Shown piece after piece: positions 58,941 through 64,000 of a stretch of 64,000 nucleotides of DNA; position 1 is the first letter of the stretch; every line of letters starts with the position of its first letter. Position numbers and translations under genes: made by a program. Origin of the DNA: Euphrasia confusa. Taxonomy: Eukaryota; Streptophyta; Magnoliopsida; Lamiales; Orobanchaceae. The notes beneath the pieces are model-generated. The model saw nothing but the letters and a program-made list of their open reading frames with translations. It ran no database searches and was not told the DNA's origin. The stretch spans positions 28,444,610-28,508,609 of the forward strand of contig OX940949.1 of assembly GCA_954870475.1 (NCBI GenBank), read 5' to 3'.

Positions 58941-61257
58941 TCAGCGGTATTATCTACCAGAATTCTGGTGTGTAGATATGGAACCACTGACGGTATGTGC
59001 ATTTTGAATGCAGGGGTTCCAGAAAACCCGGCGACTTAGAGAAGAAGAGTTCGAGTCTACACGGGCAAAAGCTGTGGAGGAGGCAGCTGTTGCAGTGGAA
59101 GACATTTATCTACTTTAGTAGTTAAATAGGATTTCATTTTAAGATTATTGCATTATGTACCCTTTATTTTAGAAAGAACGTTTTGTTCTGGATTTCTATT
59201 ATTTATGAATGGATATTTTATTTCTTTAATCATCTGATGATTTTGAGAAGAAATAATGGGTATTATCTATTCTGGTACATTAGATGGCAATATGTGAATG
59301 ATAGATCCTAAGTCTACCACAATGCAACAAACCGTTCTATAACTTGTTTTACTTGTTAGATATATTCCTTTGTTAAATCATTATACTTGTGAATTCTTAT
59401 ACTTAGTAGTATTTTCAAATAAGATTCAAATGGTCGAAATTGATTTGATCAATTATAGTTGAAGGAATGGACCTTCCGACCTAAGGATTGAATTCGGAGG
59501 ATAATACATCTAAGCAAACCTTTCTGGGTAAAGGATAGAATTCGGACAAGTGTTAGAAATGATTAGATATGCAGACATATGTGTAAATTAGAAAGGTAAG
59601 AGTAATTCTTTCAAGAATACGCGATGATGGATTAGAGTACTTGATGTGCCATAAAAGCAAAGTGTTTTGACTAGTCAATAGACACATAAGCTATTATGGG
59701 GAACCATCAAAGTATATCCATTAGGAGCCTGCGACTCGGTCGCGGAGGCCATCACTTATCTAAAAAACACATAGCATAATCAAAGATTGGGATTCAATCC
59801 CAAAGGGTCGCGCCATACACTTACGTGTAGAGATGGTGCGTTGTAAATAAGAAATGGAGATCTAATAGTAAAAGAACAAGTCGTTCGGAACCACCTATGT
59901 TCTATGGATATTCCTGGATACAACGGCATATTCAATATGGTTGTAGGATATCCTAGATGAACAAAGTATTGTGTGTTCTATAGTACTATGAACCAGAAGG
60001 ACGTGTATCGCCCGGTTCTTAAAGGAAGACTATTAGACGAACCACAAAGCCTGAACTGAAGAAATACCTCGGAATGAGAAAAAGGACAAAAGACTGAGAA
60101 CCAGCCAAACCGAGTAGAAGTACACCACATACTGCACCTATTGTTATTACTGTTATACACCGGGACGCCATTGCAGTGGGAGGTTGTTGAACAACCATAT
60201 ATATTCATAAGACTAGAGGAGTTCGGACTCTGGATCTAGTAGACATGAAATCGATCCCTAGCTCTGCATAAGGGCAGTACTAGATCTAAATGAGCTTTCT
60301 TGGAGAACAATAAGGTTTATTGTTAAGAGGCTAGATCATTTAGAGTACAAGCTTAGTAAATCCATTTATGGATAGTAACAAAGCTATAAATCGTGGAACT
60401 TGCGAATTGATGAGAAAGTCCATTTGATGGATTCATCAAAAGGCAAAGACGAAAGGTGTATTAGAGACATAATGGAAACAAGGTGGTGTTTCTCGGAGAT
60501 TTTATGTAGATAACATTTTGTCATTGGCAACAATGTAAAAATATTGTCAGACATAAAATGATGGTTGTCTAAATAAATCAAGATATAAGATTGAGAAGAA
60601 GTTAGAGCATGTTCTTAAGATCTTATGATCTAGAGATAAGAACATTGTACTTCTCCTAGGCATCTTATACGATTAAGGTTTGTTTTAAACATGCATACTT
60701 CGGAGAAAGGTTATTGCCTTTCAGAGACAGAATATTCATCTATCTAAAGGATATGTGTTTCAAACACATGAAGGAGATAGATGAAGACAAAGCAGTTTCC
60801 TACACTTTGTGTGGAAATCCTTATAGATGCAATGTTGTAAAAAGACAACCTGATATCAACTATGCCGTGTGCGTAGTGGGAGGATATCAAAGTAATCTGG
60901 ATAAGGGATGTTCGAATGCTGTAAGAGTGCTTTCATAGTGCTGACTTACGGAGCAAGACGAAATCTTCTTAGATTACATTTTCTCAGATCCCAAATCAGA
61001 GAAGGACCAGTGTAAGTCGATATCAGGCTATGTGTTCACTTTTGGGGAGGTGGAACTTTTAATATGAAAGAGTGATAAGCAGGACGCTTCTCGGACTCTC
61101 TCATAACCGAATAGCAGCCTCAGAGGCAGCGGAAGTTTTGGTTAGGTTCCGGGATAACCTCTAAGACTTGGATATGACTCTTGGTTTATCAAAGGCTATT
61201 ACATAGCGGTGCATGGTAAACCGGAAGAAGTCATAAGTCTAAAAGTGATGATAACAC
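58941..61257 (+). pseudogene. E8 decayed pol
   Basis: Aligns along its length with E1 4739-7100 and, reversed, with 25656-28173, sharing their stops and deletions; only scattered private changes occur. Recognisable pieces are the protease start (gtgtagatatggaaccactgac), the integrase block near 59470, RT near 60310-60700 and RNase H near 61020-61130. It is interrupted at aacac (61253-61257) by E10, so the purine tract and 3' LTR are off the window. Confidence 0.82.
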
Positions 61258-62945
61258 TGTTGGAATTCGATATCCCGGGCTATTAAAATTTGCGGAAACC
61301 ATAGCCCGATCAAAAACCATTCGCCGGAGATCACATGAACGCCGATGAACGCGCCGGAGCACGAGCCGAACGCACGACACGGCCGAAGCCGCGCGCACGC
61401 CCAGCCCGAGCCCCCGTCCGCGGGGCTCATGCGATTGAAGGATCGATCGCTTCGTGCGATCGATCGGCTGGGGCTGCAGCGGCAGCCCCGCGGTGAGTCC
61501 GGCGACTCACCGCCGTCGGGGAGGGGGGCAGCTCGCCCAGCGAGCCGCGGCGGCACCAGCCGCCACCCCGCGATCGAACCTAAGGTTCGATCGCACCCCG
61601 GCGTCCAGCCGGGGTTCTCCTCGATCGCGCATCCCCGGCGTCCAGCCGGGGTGCTCTTGGTTCGATCCCCACGGGGTCCTCGAGCCGCGGCGGTCCGGTG
61701 GTTTCACCACCACCGCCCGGTTCGTCCTCGTTCCGGGGTTCGTCCTCGAATCTTGGTTCTACGGTATTTTCAATAAATAATCGAATAAAATCATCAAGGG
61801 TGTTTAACGATTTTGTACCTTTCGATTCGTTGTTCGGAGAAACGAGATCAATCGATGACCTTGAGATCTTCCCGCGTATTCCTTGCACTAGCTCGGACGT
61901 CGTGTGGGCGACGATCTACCGAACTCCATGGATCTCCCTCTCTACTTTCTCTCTCTAGAATTGTGATCTTCAAGTTATGAGATATGAGAATAGAGAAGAC
62001 CATGTAGTGCTTTTATAGGCTACGTAGGGGATCTTAAGGAGGTGGAATATTGGGCTTCCAATAATAGTGATTAAATTGAGCCCAAGCCCAAATCTATTAA
62101 TCCTTACTATTATTAATTATATGATTAACTCCACTATATAAATATAATTGCACTCCCAATATTCACCATATTATATCAAATAATATTTCTCCGGTAGTAT
62201 TATTTATTCCGTGTATTTAAGATATAAATATCCATGAATAAAATTAATTTATTGCTAATTAATTTATTCATCTCTTATATCCGAGACTAGTACCATTCAA
62301 CCTTAATTATTATGCGGAACGAATCCACCTGCAGGGTTTACATAATAATTCCTTATGAACTCATCTCGGGGATATTATCAACCCTTACGGGATACACTTT
62401 CCCGTCAAGTATTCACGGCATGTCATATATAAAATATAGTGACCCAACTTAACCGGTAATTAACCCAATAATTAAATCGGTTAATTCCTTTGGTAAATCA
62501 AAGTCACTTATATTAAATATACACACCCGCAATAGTATCGGGGATTAAGAATAAAATACACTGAGACTTAAATCGATTATCGCCGGCAATCCTAATCGAT
62601 AAATCTCAAGCAGATCCGCTCAATACACCAACTGTACAAGTGTGATAAAATAATTAAGACAAATTATTTTCTCTCTCACACAACGACTATACCGATGGAT
62701 TGGTCCGTGTCCATCTAGGTCGTGAGCAACTGTTCGATTAAATACGAGTAACCGATAGTATGATCTCCTGTGTGACGTCGCACACCATACTAACTACAAC
62801 GTATAGAATCCATGACTATAATTTGCATATATTTAATTATAAATAATTAAACGCAAATAATTGTTTATTTAATTAAATAGATTAATGGCAATGGATCGGG
62901 AGTTTCCGTTACTTAAATCTAGACATTAAGTACACAACTCCAACA
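61258..62945 (-). repeat. LTR L16, 3' LTR of E10 (1688 bp)
   Basis: From tgttggaattcg to cacaactccaaca, then the reversed purine tract. Left target copy aacac. TATA on minus at 62017-62010. The U5 half (61400-61700) has hairpins such as GGGGCTGC with GCAGCCCC and GGTGAGTC with GACTCACC. Confidence 0.93.
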
Positions 62946-64000
62946 ATCTCCCACTTGTACTAAGGTCTAGTCATTTCCTCCAAACTCCCGACTCCCATAC
63001 TCATCACGTGCTTAAGTTGTACTTCCAAGAAGTACTATGTGAATGAGCACTCTAGGTTGCCGCTCTGAAGTTATCTTGGTGACTACAGCGTCGTCTCCCT
63101 CGACGATGATTCGTATCAGGTGGTACTTGCACTATGTGTTATCTTACACTCATGGACTTGTGATTTCTTACCATTTGCCATCGCACCGCTATTTACATAG
63201 CCTTTGGCAAATTTAGAATCACATCTAAGTCCCAGAGATTATCCCGGATTTATACCAAAACTTCCGCTGCCTCTGAGGCCGCTATTTGGTTACCCATGGC
63301 AGAGTCCGAAAAGCATCGTGCTTATCACTCTTCCATGTTAAAACTCCTTCTCCTTCAATAGTGAAACACATAACCTGATATCGACTTACACCGGTCCTCA
63401 TTTGATTAGAAATCTAAAAGAATGTAATCCAAAGGAAATGCTCTTCTGCTTCGTAGTCTAGAACAGTACTTCGAAAGTACTTTTACAGCAGTCGAATATT
63501 CCTTTCCAGGATCACCTTGATATCCTCCCACTGTGCTAAACGCATAGCCGATATCAGGTTCTTGTTTTTAACAATGCATTTATTAAGCTTTCCACACTCA
63601 AAGTGTAGGAAACTGCTTTCATTGCTTCTATCTCCTTTTGTGTTCCAAAACACATATCCTTAGATAGATGCATTCCGTCTCTGAAAGGTAACGAACCTTT
63701 CTCGGAATCTTGCATGTTAAAACGAACCATAATCATATATATGTAAGATGTCCAGGAGAAGTACAATGTTCCTTTCTTGAGATCCTAGATCTTAAGAACA
63801 TGCTCTAACTTCTTCTTCATCTCATATATCGATTTTTCTAGACAACCATCATTTTATGTCTGACAACATCTTTACATTGTTACCAATGATAAAATGTCAT
63901 CTACATAAAACCTCCGAGAAACACCACCTTGTTTTCCATCACGTTTCCAATACACAGAATTCGTCTATGCTTTTGATGAATCCATAAAATGGACTATCTC
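62946..64000 (-). pseudogene. E10 decayed pol (runs off window)
   Basis: Reversed purine tract, then RNase H and RT remains that closely match E3 (19802 onward) and E7. No open frame. The rest of the element lies to the right. Confidence 0.8.

Overview
The window is plant nuclear DNA, probably from an angiosperm; the species cannot be read from the sequence. It is a nested pile of Ty1/copia LTR retrotransposons. The evidence is: primer-binding sites matching the 3' end of initiator-Met tRNA, purine tracts next to LTRs, TG...CA LTR ends, 5-bp target-site duplications (TSDs), and a gag, protease, integrase, RT, RNase H domain order. I see no host protein gene. Two short islands of other DNA (16820-18153 and 32956-33770) are the only parts I cannot assign to an LTR element.

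One family, with LTRs of about 1.6-1.9 kb and a leader of about 2 kb, makes up nearly everything. Names used below: E1 (+, 3523-8142, 3' part only); E2 (+, 8143-12144, 5' part only); E3 (-, 18154-22215 plus the LTR part 31395-32955); E4 (-, 22216-23976, 3' end only); E5 (-, 23977-31394); E6 (-, 34795-43750, complete, TSD gatcg); E7 (+, 33771-46493, interrupted by E6); E8 (+, 46494-61257, interrupted by E9); E9 (+, 49383-57206, complete, TSD gtatg); E10 (-, from 61258 to beyond the window). There is also a solo LTR (898-2540, TSD atatc) and an older, diverged LTR piece (12145-13070). Two unrelated copia elements are present on the minus strand: A (1-711, running off the left edge) and F (13102-16819, missing its 3' end).

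The family seems to be split into two partners. E1, E5, E6 and E8 carry a Gag of about 270 residues that ends just after its CCHC zinc knuckle, followed by a pol decayed in the same way in every copy. E9, and the E4 remnant, carry pol. In E9 protease, integrase, RT and RNase H are in one frame with one nonsense codon, but Gag has shrunk to about half length by in-frame loss. Both kinds share primer site, purine tract, leader modules and most of the LTR. This looks like a gag donor and a pol donor that would need each other.

The non-coding parts are unusually structured. The transcribed half of the LTR holds a run of about ten GC-rich hairpins whose stems differ between copies but stay paired. 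The U3 has a further hairpin with two independent compensatory changes. The leader has a 26-27 bp box repeated three times, an antisense open frame of about 64 codons kept open in five copies, and candidate splice sites placed so that a gag mRNA could skip the leader. Rearrangements are also visible: a chimeric LTR joining E5 to E3, a junction with 30 bp of filler DNA, and an internally deleted 5' LTR in E9.
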